A stretch of DNA of 64,000 nt from Chitinophagaceae bacterium UBA4407 (GTDB lineage: Bacteria > Bacteroidota > Bacteroidia > Chitinophagales > Chitinophagaceae), in NCBI GenBank assembly GCA_002390845.1, contig DGQT01000040.1, positions 54,616 to 118,615 on the forward strand. The letters run 5' to 3'. Each line of letters opens with the position of its first letter. The first letter of the stretch is position 1. The notes under the pieces were generated by a model. The model was not told the origin of the DNA. It ran no database searches and saw nothing but the letters and a program-made list of their open reading frames with translations. Position numbers and translations under genes: made by a program. This document shows, one piece after another, positions 8,163-16,708 of the stretch.

Positions 8163-10430
8163 ATGCCGAAAACACGAATAAAGAGTAGGCGAAAAACATT
8201 AAAAATTTTTATCATGGCTATTTTAATGCAAGGTGCCTGGAACATACAGGTACAATCAAAAGAAGCTGCCCGGGATCAGCGCTTTGTAATATCCGGGGCA
8301 GATCTTAACAATGGTGCACATCCCGGTACCATTGGGTCTGCTGCGGTTTTTGTACGCGGCAGTTCATGGAATATTGTTATTCAAAGCAAATCTCCCGAAG
8401 GTTGGGTAAATTCAACAGAAAAAATTCACTTTCCTTCTTCTGCATTTTCGGGTTTTAATATTGCCTCTGATGACCGTGGCGGAGGCCTGGTAAGCGACCT
8501 GGATTTTAACGACCTGGTATTGCATTGTTCACCGGTTACCAACAGCGGCGTAACAGATTATTTTATGTATGGTAATGTAAGCTGCTATGAAGGGCTCTGC
8601 TGGTGGAACCCATGTTTCCGCGACTGGATTGTAATAGATACTGCCGTTAAATTGCAGGAAGCACTGAAGTACCCCATTATGCGTGAGTACATCGAAAAGG
8701 TATATCCCGACAGAATCTTTGAACAACCCGTTAAAAAGCCGATACCTATTCCCGATCCCGTTCCTTTTAAACCGTTAATGCTTCCTTTACAGGGAAATAC
8801 TTTATTGCCTGGCAAAGAAACCGGTATTTTCCGCAGTGAGGCATACTCTGCAAATTCCAAAGCAGCTCCAAATATAAAAGAAGACACAACCAGCAGGTTT
8901 TCTTTTGCAGGCACTAAAAGCATAGCCAATGCTGCCGTATCTAAAACATTTGATATAGACCGTGTAAAAGTTGCAGGAATAATTGACAAATTTTTTAATT
9001 GCCAGGTAAATACAATGCCCTCGGCCATTCTAAGGTTTCTTGAATATGACAGAACCAATGCTGAACTTGCAGGCGGAGCATATACCGGCACCGGTACAAG
9101 GGAAATATTGGGCTATGCAATAACGGATAGCTTTGGCAATTATGTATTTCGTTTTCAGCGTACACTTTTTCAAAGCCTTAATGAAATTAATGTTGATACT
9201 GCTGCAACGGAAAGTATTTTTACAACCGTTCAGCCAGATGTAATTGTACAGTTACTCGATGCTGCAAATACTTCAATTGTATTGTACGAATCAGGATTGT
9301 ATTCCAACGTTACTCCATTTAAAAATATCAACATCTGCTTTCCATGTTCAAGCACATTTAAGCCATGCGACGGGCAGGGAATTATTCAATACATCGGAGA
9401 CCTGCTGGTTATAAAGGGCACCACCGGTACAAGGGGTGGCGATGGCAATATTTTAGGCAGCGATGGAAAAATAAGCAACGCCTTCCTGAAATGCGCAGCA
9501 TGGAGCGGTACATTAAATTTAATTGCCTGCTTACGCGACGAAAAAATAAAATACTATACCATTCGCTATAAAAGGCCCGTAGATTTCGCCTGGAGTTTTG
9601 TAGAAGAAGGCTGCACTCTGCCAAGGTTTAACGGCATTGACCCACTGCCTGTGCCAACCAGCATCAGAAGTAACTTCCTTAGTTTACAGGTTGATGGTAT
9701 CATGCAAAACAACGTGCATGGTTATATAAACGTAGCCAATGCATCAGATTCCAGCTCATGGGTTACAACTTCAAACCTGAAAGCAAAGCTCACCACTTCA
9801 CTTTATATTCAAAATACCGGCACCGTAAGTTTCTGGCTCGAAGCTTATAATTCAGGAGGCATAAAAATTGCCGAAGAAACTATAGATCTTTACCTTGATA
9901 ACAAATGGGTAGAAGCAGACCTCGATCCTAATATTTCATTAGGTGGTGCAACTTTAGGTAACTGCGCTTTGTTTACTTTACCAAATGCTAACGGTGTTGT
10001 AACCGACGAAAAAGCGCCAGTCACTGTTCGTTTCAGGGCAAAACAAGATAACGGTTTTATGGGTGCCTATGTGGTAACAATTGCCAAAGGTGCTGTAGGC
10101 AATCAGAATTTAACCCGCACATCCCCTGCAGCATTTATTCCGCTTACTACTGCACTCCCAACGGGTGCAGGCCAGCAGGCTGTAGGACGTGAATACAGCG
10201 ATACACTCCAGTTAAACAGTTGCTTTTTCTCAGGCACGCCACAGGAACCTACATCTGTTGGGGATTACTATGAGCTCACAATCAGGCCAGAAAATAACTG
10301 GCTCGATGCTGATCAAACGTTCTGTGCCTTCCGTATCCTGGTAAATGGCCACATCCGCCATACAACAGGCGAAGACCATAATCCATATTATCAAACCGGT
10401 GAAGTACTCATTGGCATTCAACGCCCATAA
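8163..10430 (+). CDS. Uncharacterised large protein with DUF4114-like N-terminal region
   Basis: A 755-residue protein I cannot assign to a pathway. The N-terminal part (about 40-130) has the pattern ASDDRGGGLVSDLDFNDLVL, which resembles the D-x-D/N-D-L-V signature of DUF4114-like domains. A proline-rich linker (PVKKPIPIPDPVPFKP) follows near residue 190. Around 270-400 a transthyretin/carboxypeptidase-regulatory-like segment is suggested (AILRFLEYDRTNAELAGG ... YAITDSFGNYVFRF). The C-terminal half is beta-rich without catalytic motifs. The start is uncertain: the ATG at 8163 gives a basic leader, while the ATG at 8214 (MAILMQGAWNIQVQ) removes it. It is followed after one base by the DUF1360-like gene, so the two are very likely co-transcribed. 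Confidence 0.7.
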   Translation: MPKTRIKSRRKTLKIFIMAILMQGAWNIQVQSKEAARDQRFVISGADLNNGAHPGTIGSAAVFVRGSSWNIVIQSKSPEGWVNSTEKIHFPSSAFSGFNIASDDRGGGLVSDLDFNDLVLHCSPVTNSGVTDYFMYGNVSCYEGLCWWNPCFRDWIVIDTAVKLQEALKYPIMREYIEKVYPDRIFEQPVKKPIPIPDPVPFKPLMLPLQGNTLLPGKETGIFRSEAYSANSKAAPNIKEDTTSRFSFAGTKSIANAAVSKTFDIDRVKVAGIIDKFFNCQVNTMPSAILRFLEYDRTNAELAGGAYTGTGTREILGYAITDSFGNYVFRFQRTLFQSLNEINVDTAATESIFTTVQPDVIVQLLDAANTSIVLYESGLYSNVTPFKNINICFPCSSTFKPCDGQGIIQYIGDLLVIKGTTGTRGGDGNILGSDGKISNAFLKCAAWSGTLNLIACLRDEKIKYYTIRYKRPVDFAWSFVEEGCTLPRFNGIDPLPVPTSIRSNFLSLQVDGIMQNNVHGYINVANASDSSSWVTTSNLKAKLTTSLYIQNTGTVSFWLEAYNSGGIKIAEETIDLYLDNKWVEADLDPNISLGGATLGNCALFTLPNANGVVTDEKAPVTVRFRAKQDNGFMGAYVVTIAKGAVGNQNLTRTSPAAFIPLTTALPTGAGQQAVGREYSDTLQLNSCFFSGTPQEPTSVGDYYELTIRPENNWLDADQTFCAFRILVNGHIRHTTGEDHNPYYQTGEVLIGIQRP

Positions 10431-10431
10431 C

Positions 10432-10746
10432 ATGCAATACTGGTATTTCATAATATCTGTTCTGGCCGTGTGGCGCCTTACCCATTTACTTGGCAAGGAG
10501 GACGGTCCGTTAGATATCATTTTTCTCATGCGGCAAAAAGCAGGAGCAGGTTTCTTCGGAAGCCTGCTCGACTGCTTTTATTGTCTCAGTATTTGGATTG
10601 CATTACCATTCGGAATATGGCTCGGGGCTGACTGGAAAGAAAAAATATTGATGTGGCTTGCATTATCGGGTGCCGCCTGCTTACTGGAAAAGGCAACATC
10701 AAAAGGCAATGACATACACAACAAATCCGAATACCACGAAGATTAA
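10432..10746 (+). CDS. DUF1360-like small membrane protein
   Basis: A 104-residue protein starting at the ATG one base after the upstream stop; a longer in-frame ORF overlaps the previous gene and is not believed. Residues WRLTHLLGKEDGPLDIIFLMRQ, followed by DCFYCLSIWIA (CxxC in a hydrophobic helix) and a second hydrophobic helix, match the DUF1360 pattern. Function is unknown. Spacing indicates translational coupling with the 755-residue protein. Confidence 0.75.
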   Translation: MQYWYFIISVLAVWRLTHLLGKEDGPLDIIFLMRQKAGAGFFGSLLDCFYCLSIWIALPFGIWLGADWKEKILMWLALSGAACLLEKATSKGNDIHNKSEYHED

Positions 10747-10754
10747 CTGATACC

Positions 10755-10906
10755 TTTTTTTGAACCGGGCTGAAGTATCACTATGAAGCTTCACTTGCGT
10801 CGCACTCTTGTACTGCAGGATATTTATGAGCTTTTGAAAATACAGTCCAAAACTGCCCAGGGTTCAAAACGTACAAAAGTGCAGCGCAGGGTTGAAGCTA
10901 TGAAAA
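10755..10906. repeat. Dispersed inverted-repeat element E6
   Basis: The left arm TTTTTTTGAACCGGGCTGAAG, TATGAAGCTTCAC, TTGCGTCGCACTCTTGTAC is clear. After about 50 bp a degenerate right arm follows (GTACAAAAGTGCAGCGCAGGGTTGAAGC), so the hairpin has decayed on one side. Confidence 0.78.
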
Positions 10907-10963
10907 GATAAAACCGGCAACACAGGAAAATTATTTTTATATCATAACCACAAACTTTTAATC

Positions 10964-11227
10964 ATGTGCAATTGCGGAAAAAAAAGAAGCGATTATACGC
11001 AGCAACAATACACAACAGCTACAAATGCCAGCACCACTCATGCTCAAAATATTGTTACTGTAAACTTTCAATACACGGGTAAAACTGCATTAACGGTAAC
11101 CGGGAATATCACCGGGCAACGTTACCGTTTTAATTATCCCGGCGAGGTTCAGCCTGTAGATTCAAGGGATGCAGCCAGCATGATGGCCGTTCCGGTTTTA
11201 AAGAAAATAATATTAAAAGTGTTTTAA
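10964..11227 (+). CDS. Small cysteine-containing protein, unknown (phage-structural-like C-terminus)
   Basis: An 87-residue protein beginning MCNCGKKRSD. The first 30 residues are polar and low-complexity (QQQYTTATNASTT). The C-terminal part GQRYRFNYPGEVQPVDSRDA resembles, by eye, small phage virion-associated proteins with a Y-R-F ... V-D-x-R-D-A pattern. That resemblance is weak and is inference only. It is the third gene of the compact plus-strand group and is followed 9 bases later by the next gene. Confidence 0.6.
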   Translation: MCNCGKKRSDYTQQQYTTATNASTTHAQNIVTVNFQYTGKTALTVTGNITGQRYRFNYPGEVQPVDSRDAASMMAVPVLKKIILKVF

Positions 11228-11236
11228 AACAATGCT

Positions 11237-11611
11237 ATGAAAATAATCCGATCTTATTCAGACCTTCATGAACTTCACATACGTTTGTACAAATTCGATA
11301 TTTACCGCAGGAGTGAAACTTATAAAATTTCACTGCCACAGTGGGATTCAGAGCAAAACAATCATATTACCAATATCATCAACAGGTATAACAAAAAATG
11401 TGGTTGTACTTCGGGCACTTTTGTAATGCTGTTGGTTTTTGCCGGTTATATTCTCCAATACTTTTTAAACGGAGGAACTTTTGCACTGGTGGGCTTAAAA
11501 GAATTAATCGGGCTTGTTACATATACAGCTGTTGGTGCAATTGCAGGTAAACTGCTGGGGCTTTTTTATGCACGCTGGCAGCTGATAAATTTTGTTCATA
11601 AATTATTATAA
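11237..11611 (+). CDS. Hypothetical small membrane protein
   Basis: A 124-residue protein with a polar N-terminal half (about 1-55, ending in NRYNKKCGCTSG) and two hydrophobic segments (TFVMLLVFAGYILQYFL, and VTYTAVGAIAGKLLGLFYA). I recognise no family. The 9-base gap to the upstream gene suggests the same transcript. Confidence 0.6.
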   Translation: MKIIRSYSDLHELHIRLYKFDIYRRSETYKISLPQWDSEQNNHITNIINRYNKKCGCTSGTFVMLLVFAGYILQYFLNGGTFALVGLKELIGLVTYTAVGAIAGKLLGLFYARWQLINFVHKLL

Positions 11612-11701
11612 AGCAATTGGCTAAAACTTGCCAGCCTGTTGATGTCAAATACTATTACCTGAACCAACAGCTTGACTTCGCACTGCTCAAAAAATAACTT
11701 C

Positions 11702-11766
11702 AGCACAAGTGTGCGACGCAACGGCTGATGCCATAAAAATCAAAAGCCTGGCTCATAAATATTTGT
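11702..11766. repeat. Single right arm of the dispersed repeat (E7)
   Basis: GCACAAGTGTGCGACGCAAC, GGCTGATGCC, then AAAAGCCTGGCTCATAAAT. A vestige of a left arm may lie near 11620-11700 (CTTGACTTCGCACTG), too diverged to delimit. Confidence 0.75.
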
Positions 11767-11915
11767 ATCAATAATAATGCGCTTAGAAAACCCGGGCATT
11801 TTTTTTAAAGAGCGTAACTTTTTCCATACTTTTATTTACTGATCTCTTATAAAGTTTTAAACCGTACCAAAGCAACTGATATTTCTACTATATACCCAAC
11901 AAAAAAACGACTCTT

Positions 11916-12794
11916 ATGCTCAAAAAAATTTTAAAGTGGCTAGGTATTGTTATAGGCTGCCTTGTTCTTATCCTTATTGTATTTTATGCTATAGCCTATT
12001 TCAGCGTAAACTCCCGTGCCAATAAGGTTTATTCTGTCAAGCTTCAACAATTGGCCATTCCCGATGATTCTCTTTCTTATGCCATGGGCCGGCACACTGC
12101 AGCCATAAGGGGCTGTCTCGAATGTCATGGCTCCAACCTGGGCGGCAAGGTTTTTATGAGCGACACTACACCTATTGGTGTGCTGTATTCCGCAAACCTT
12201 ACCAATGGAAAGGGCGGCATTAATTATGCAGACTCAGATTGGGTAAGGGCGCTGCGGCATGGACTTAATAAAGAAAACAAATCTGTTTGGTTTATGCCTT
12301 CGCAGCATACTACCGCTCAGCTTTCGAATAAGGAACTGAGTGCGTTGATCTGCTTCTTAAAAAAGCAACCACCTGTTGATAATGTAATACCCAAACACGA
12401 ATTGAAACCATTGGGCACCGTGCTTACTTTTCTTGATAAATTCCCGCTTTTTCCTGCCGAAGCCATCGACCATAACGCTACATATGCCGACGATGTGAAA
12501 GCAGAAGTAAGCGCTGCTTACGGAAAGTATCTCGCCATCAGTTGCGCAGGTTGCCACGGCGAGAACTATAAAGGCGCTCCAGCCGGTGATCCTAATTCAC
12601 CGCCGGTACCAGACCTTACTTCAACCGGCCATTTGGGCAAATGGAGTTCAGATCAGTTTATGGCAGCTTTGCGTAGTGGTAAAACTCCCGAAGGCAAAAT
12701 GCTGAGCGATTATATGCCCTGGAAAGTATTTGGCCAGGTAAGCACCGATGATGAACTAAAAGCCATTTACCTGTACCTGCATAGTTTGAACTAA
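11916..12794 (+). CDS. Membrane-anchored dihaem cytochrome c
   Basis: A 292-residue protein with an uncleaved N-terminal anchor (WLGIVIGCLVLILIVFYAIAYF, about 9-30) and two class I cytochrome c domains. The haem-binding motifs are CLECH (Cys67-Cys70-His71) and CAGCH (Cys210-Cys213-His214). Candidate axial methionines lie in SVWFMPSQH and MLSDYMPW. It should face the periplasm and pass electrons, but the partner dehydrogenase or oxidase is not next to it. It is bounded by repeats E7 and E8 and looks monocistronic. Confidence 0.9.
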   Translation: MLKKILKWLGIVIGCLVLILIVFYAIAYFSVNSRANKVYSVKLQQLAIPDDSLSYAMGRHTAAIRGCLECHGSNLGGKVFMSDTTPIGVLYSANLTNGKGGINYADSDWVRALRHGLNKENKSVWFMPSQHTTAQLSNKELSALICFLKKQPPVDNVIPKHELKPLGTVLTFLDKFPLFPAEAIDHNATYADDVKAEVSAAYGKYLAISCAGCHGENYKGAPAGDPNSPPVPDLTSTGHLGKWSSDQFMAALRSGKTPEGKMLSDYMPWKVFGQVSTDDELKAIYLYLHSLN

Positions 12795-12811
12795 AAGAAA
12801 AACAGAAAGAA

Positions 12812-12984
12812 ATTTTTTGAGACCAGCTAAAGTTAAGCATGAGGCTTTACTTGTGTCACTCACTTGTACGTTCAGATCATTATTGAGCTATTGCCAAACA
12901 ACCAATGGCTAATAGCTATTCCTCTGTACAAGTGTGCGACGCAACAGCAGCCTCATACATGTTCCTTTGCCCGGCCCAAAAAAA
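12812..12984. repeat. Dispersed inverted-repeat element E8, compact complete copy with mixed cores
   Basis: The left arm ATTTTTTGAGACCAGCTAAAG, ATGAGGCTTTAC has a type II core TTGTGTCACTCACTTGTAC. The right arm TGTACAAGTGTGCGACGCAAC has a type I core, followed by AGCAGCCTCATAC and TTGCCCGGCCCAAAAAAA. This approximately 170-bp copy shows both core types facing each other in one hairpin, and it ends exactly at the stop codon of the minus-strand permease gene. Confidence 0.87.
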
Positions 12985-14175
12985 TTATTGATTGAGATTG
13001 ATATACTTTTTTATGCTCCACCTGTTTACAACCCATAACACTGCAAGTATTAAAATACCTGCGATGATTGTTGTGTAAGAAATGGATGCGCTTACATACA
13101 TGTTTTGTGATTGCAAAAAACCCCGCAATATAAATTGTAATACTGCCAGGATAATAAGCGCAGCAACTGTAAGGATAATATTTGGCGGGAAAAATTGTTT
13201 CATTAAAAACTTTTGCAATTGTTGAGGCGCTGCACCGAGTGTGATTAATAAACCAATTTCTTCTTTACAGGATGCAACGGTAAGTTCGATAAATAATGTA
13301 AAGATTAATAAGGCAAACAACAACATGAGTGCGCCGGTAAGCCATGAAATATTTACAACTGCATCAACAATTTGCCTGTACTTGCTGAAACGTGTTTTGT
13401 CTGCATCGGTAGTTAAGCCGTGTTTATCTAAATAGCTTACCAGCAAAGGGTTTCCGGGATCTTTGGTTCTTATTACAATGCGGGATGGTTTGGTGTTTTC
13501 CTGTGTACCAAACTGTGCATTAGCCCAATCCATAAATGGTTTTGGAACAAGCACCGATGAAATGCGGTCGCTGAAACCAACAACTTTTCCGTAATAAATT
13601 TGCCTGCCCAGCGGAGATTTTATTTTTATTTCCATCGGCAGATTTTTTACAAGTTCCTGTGTAAGCTGCGGCAGATTTTGCGATGTTGCAAAACCAAAAT
13701 TATACATATCTAAAAACTGGTTGGGTACGATCATGGGAATAAAATTGGAATTAGCATCCCATTTCCAGTCAGCACTTTTTACATCAATAAATTCATCGGG
13801 TACACTCTCAAAAAATATGTCAGAATAAAAAGGTATTTGGTCGCTTACACTTTGTGCGGCTACTTTAAAACGGCTGGGCGTAAGCACACCAAGTTCATCA
13901 ACAAACGGTTGCTTTTTTAGATCAGCAATTTCTGCATCGCTTAAGTTAGTTGCGCCAACGGTTTTATCGTTGATGGTTTTATTAATGACAAGAAAATTTG
14001 CAATACTATCCTGGTTGGTTTTGCTATAAAGCAATTCGTTATAGTTAGCCTGTATTTGAACAGCAGATAATATTAACAACAACGCTACAGACAAACCAAC
14101 CCCTGCCAAAATAAAACGTGTACGGCCGGTACTGGTTTTTATCAATTTTTTTAAAAGCTGGTTCAATGGATTCAT
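12985..14175 (-). CDS. FtsX/MacB-like ABC transporter permease
   Basis: A 396-residue permease with one N-terminal transmembrane helix (FILAGVGLSVALLLILSAVQI), a periplasmic domain of about 200 residues, and three C-terminal helices (ALMLLFALLIFTLFIEL; IILTVAALIILAVLQFIL; TTIIAGILILAVLWVV). This is the FtsX-superfamily (MacB/LolC-type) layout. The loop CKEEIGLLITLGAAPQQLQKFL is the typical coupling segment. No ATP-binding subunit lies next to it, so its partner is elsewhere or unknown. It is 43 bases downstream of uvrB on the same strand and may be read through from it. Confidence 0.85.
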   Translation of the reverse strand: MNPLNQLLKKLIKTSTGRTRFILAGVGLSVALLLILSAVQIQANYNELLYSKTNQDSIANFLVINKTINDKTVGATNLSDAEIADLKKQPFVDELGVLTPSRFKVAAQSVSDQIPFYSDIFFESVPDEFIDVKSADWKWDANSNFIPMIVPNQFLDMYNFGFATSQNLPQLTQELVKNLPMEIKIKSPLGRQIYYGKVVGFSDRISSVLVPKPFMDWANAQFGTQENTKPSRIVIRTKDPGNPLLVSYLDKHGLTTDADKTRFSKYRQIVDAVVNISWLTGALMLLFALLIFTLFIELTVASCKEEIGLLITLGAAPQQLQKFLMKQFFPPNIILTVAALIILAVLQFILRGFLQSQNMYVSASISYTTIIAGILILAVLWVVNRWSIKKYINLNQ

Positions 14176-14218
14176 GTTTCAAATTTCAGTGATATTTTTT
14201 TGCTTATTATCCCGACTA

Positions 14219-16255
14219 TTATTTCATTGCTTCGAGTTCTTTCTGCATCCTGAACATTTCATCCCTTAATTTTGCTGCTTCAATAAAGTCAAGATCACGT
14301 GCAGCTTTTTCCATCTGCTTTTTTGTTTGACTGATCGCTTTCTCCATTTGCGGAATCGTTTTATAAACAGCTTCATCTTCCGCAGCAACTGTAATAATAT
14401 CTTCATCAGGTGCAAGCGCATAAGGTTTCTTTGGATCGTAACCTTTTATATCAAGCACTGAAGTTTGTTTCATGATCTGCTCTATAGATTTTTTTACAGT
14501 TCTTGGTGTAATGTTGTGCTCAATATTGTAAGCAACCTGTTTTTCGCGGCGGCGGTTGGTTTCGTCAATTGTTTTCTGCATACTTTCTGTCATCTTATCT
14601 GCATAAAAAATTACCAGCCCATCAACATTTCTTGCAGCACGGCCTGCAGTTTGTGTAAGCGATCTTTCATTGCGTAAAAAACCCTCTTTATCAGCATCAA
14701 GAATTGCAACCAGCGATACTTCGGGCAGATCCAGTCCTTCACGCAACAGGTTTACACCAACAAGTACATCAATATCGCCCAAACGTAATTGCCTCAATAT
14801 TTCTACACGTTCCAAGGTATCAACATCACTGTGTATATATTTTGATTTGATGTTGATACGCCCCAGGTATTTATCCATTTCTTCTGCCATGCGTTTGGTA
14901 AGTGTGGTTACCAGTACACGGTCGCCTTTCTTAACCCTTTTATCAATTTCATCCAACAGGTCGTCTATCTGGTTTACACTGGGGCGTATCTCAATCGGCG
15001 GATCAAGCAATCCGGTTGGTCTAACTACCTGCTCTACAACAACACCTCCTGTGTTTTCCAGTTCATAGTCTCCTGGTGTAGCACTTACAAAAACAGTTTG
15101 GCCAATCAAATTTTCGAATTCACTAAAATTCAATGGCCGGTTATCCAGGGCGCTGGGTAAGCGAAAACCATAATCTACCAGCACCATTTTACGGCTTCTG
15201 TCACCACCGTACATGCCCGCCACCTGTGGAATGGTTTGATGACTTTCATCAATCACACATAAAAAATCATCAGGAAAATAATCCAGCAGACAAAAGGGCC
15301 TTGTACCCGGCCTGCGGCGGTCAAAAAATCTTGAATAATTTTCTATGCCGTTGCAGTAACCCAATTCACGTATCATTTCAAGATCGTATTCTACACGTTC
15401 TTTTATACGTTGTGCTTCTATAAATTTTCCGGTTGATTTATAATATTCCACCTGCTGAGCCATTTCATCCTGAATTTCGTGAATGATCGATTGCAGCATA
15501 TCTTTTGGTGCTATATATAAATTGGCCGGGAATATGGCCGCATCTTCCATTTTCGAAATACGTTTATTGGTGGTTACATCAATGCTTTCTATTTCTTCAA
15601 TTTCATCACCAAAAAAAGTAACACGTAAGCCCTGGTCGTTGTACGGGAGATTTATATCGATTGTATCGCCTTTTACACGAAAAGTACCACGTTTAAATTC
15701 TATCTGTGTTCGACTGTATAAACTGTTTACCAGAGAATGCAAAAAGCCTTGACGTGAAATTACCTGGCCTTTCTTAATGCGTACAATACCATTTTCAAAT
15801 TCAGCAGGGTTACCAATACCATAAATGCAGCTAACACTTGCAACAACAATAATATCCCTGCGGCCTGTAAGTAGCTGGCTCGTTGCCTGTAAACGCAGCT
15901 TATCCAGTTCTTCGTTTATGCTTAAATCTTTTTCTATATAAGTATCGCTCACAGGCATATAAGCTTCAGGCTGGTAGTAATCGTAATAGCTTACAAAATA
16001 ACCAACCGCATTGTCAGGAAAGAATTGTTTAAACTCCCCATATAACTGTGCCACCAAAGTTTTATTATGTGTAAGCACCAGTGTAGGCCGTTGCGTATTG
16101 GCAATTACATTGGCCATGGTAAATGTTTTACCACTCCCCGTAACACCCAGTAAAGTTTGATATCGTTCGCCGTTGTTAACCCCTTCCGTTAACTGCCGTA
16201 TCGCATCGGGCTGGTCGCCCGCCGGTTGGTATTGCGTATATAATTTAAAAGGCAT
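14219..16255 (-). CDS. uvrB: Excinuclease ABC subunit B
   Basis: A 678-residue DNA damage recognition helicase of the UvrABC nucleotide excision repair complex. Walker A is GVTGSGKT (residues 37-44). The beta-hairpin region is YFVSYYDYYQPEAYMP (about 88-105) and the DEAH-like box is CVIDESHQT. Motifs V and VI are seen in GVNLLREGLDLPEVSL and QTAGRAARN. The C-terminal UVR domain (DLDFIEAAKLRDEM) binds UvrC. Length and order are those of standard UvrB. A minus-strand TAACTTCG lies at 16267-16260, almost touching the start codon. Confidence 0.98.
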   Translation of the reverse strand: MPFKLYTQYQPAGDQPDAIRQLTEGVNNGERYQTLLGVTGSGKTFTMANVIANTQRPTLVLTHNKTLVAQLYGEFKQFFPDNAVGYFVSYYDYYQPEAYMPVSDTYIEKDLSINEELDKLRLQATSQLLTGRRDIIVVASVSCIYGIGNPAEFENGIVRIKKGQVISRQGFLHSLVNSLYSRTQIEFKRGTFRVKGDTIDINLPYNDQGLRVTFFGDEIEEIESIDVTTNKRISKMEDAAIFPANLYIAPKDMLQSIIHEIQDEMAQQVEYYKSTGKFIEAQRIKERVEYDLEMIRELGYCNGIENYSRFFDRRRPGTRPFCLLDYFPDDFLCVIDESHQTIPQVAGMYGGDRSRKMVLVDYGFRLPSALDNRPLNFSEFENLIGQTVFVSATPGDYELENTGGVVVEQVVRPTGLLDPPIEIRPSVNQIDDLLDEIDKRVKKGDRVLVTTLTKRMAEEMDKYLGRINIKSKYIHSDVDTLERVEILRQLRLGDIDVLVGVNLLREGLDLPEVSLVAILDADKEGFLRNERSLTQTAGRAARNVDGLVIFYADKMTESMQKTIDETNRRREKQVAYNIEHNITPRTVKKSIEQIMKQTSVLDIKGYDPKKPYALAPDEDIITVAAEDEAVYKTIPQMEKAISQTKKQMEKAARDLDFIEAAKLRDEMFRMQKELEAMK

Positions 16256-16310
16256 ACCACGAAGTTAACAAGTTGCGGCGGGAGAATTTAACAGCCAGAA
16301 TAATTATATT

Positions 16311-16378
16311 ACCGGCTGAGGAACAAATGGCATCGCCTGTTGTGTCACTCACTTTATCTGCAGAAGCTATATTGAGCA
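16311..16378. repeat. Single left arm of the dispersed repeat, type II core (E9)
   Basis: ACCGGCTGAGG at the outer end, GGCATCGCCTG, then TTGTGTCACTCACTT and a tail containing ATATTGAGC. No right arm follows before the next gene. Confidence 0.7.
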
Positions 16379-16708
16379 AAGCGAAATACAGCGACCGGGT
16401 GCCGCCCTGGCTTTAGTGGTGACGTAAGGCGTATCACAGCAAAGAAGCGGGTGCGATGCCGTTACAAGTGCAGTGTCATGCGGCAATGAACCTATGTGCA
16501 TTGAATTTGAGCGATGTATAAATAAAACTAACTTGCTGCAATTGTGCCGCGGCCGTAAGAGCCGATGCCACTGGGTTTCACTGCCCCGCTTAAAAAAAAC
16601 AATACTCATTTTTGTTTAAATCTCAAGTACATACTTTCATTCATCCACAACAATTAGGTAATAAAAATTGTACCTTCAATGCTCTTATAATTTAAAAGGA
16701 AAAAGTGC
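16379..16708. other. Divergent intergenic region, no gene
   Basis: Contains G+C-rich sequence (16390-16600) with an 80-codon minus-strand frame whose composition looks like translated repeat, not protein. TACCTTCA at 16671-16678 could be a weak -7 box for the plus-strand gene at 16709. Confidence 0.35.

Noticed and set aside
14670..15068. 132-codon plus-strand ORF inside uvrB
   Set aside because: Antisense shadow of a strongly conserved gene; Ser/Arg-rich, with no own start context.
16367..16609. 80-codon minus-strand ORF between uvrB and the 486-aa gene
   Set aside because: It covers a repeat arm and G+C-rich filler. The composition (many Cys, His, Arg) is not protein-like and no family is recognised.
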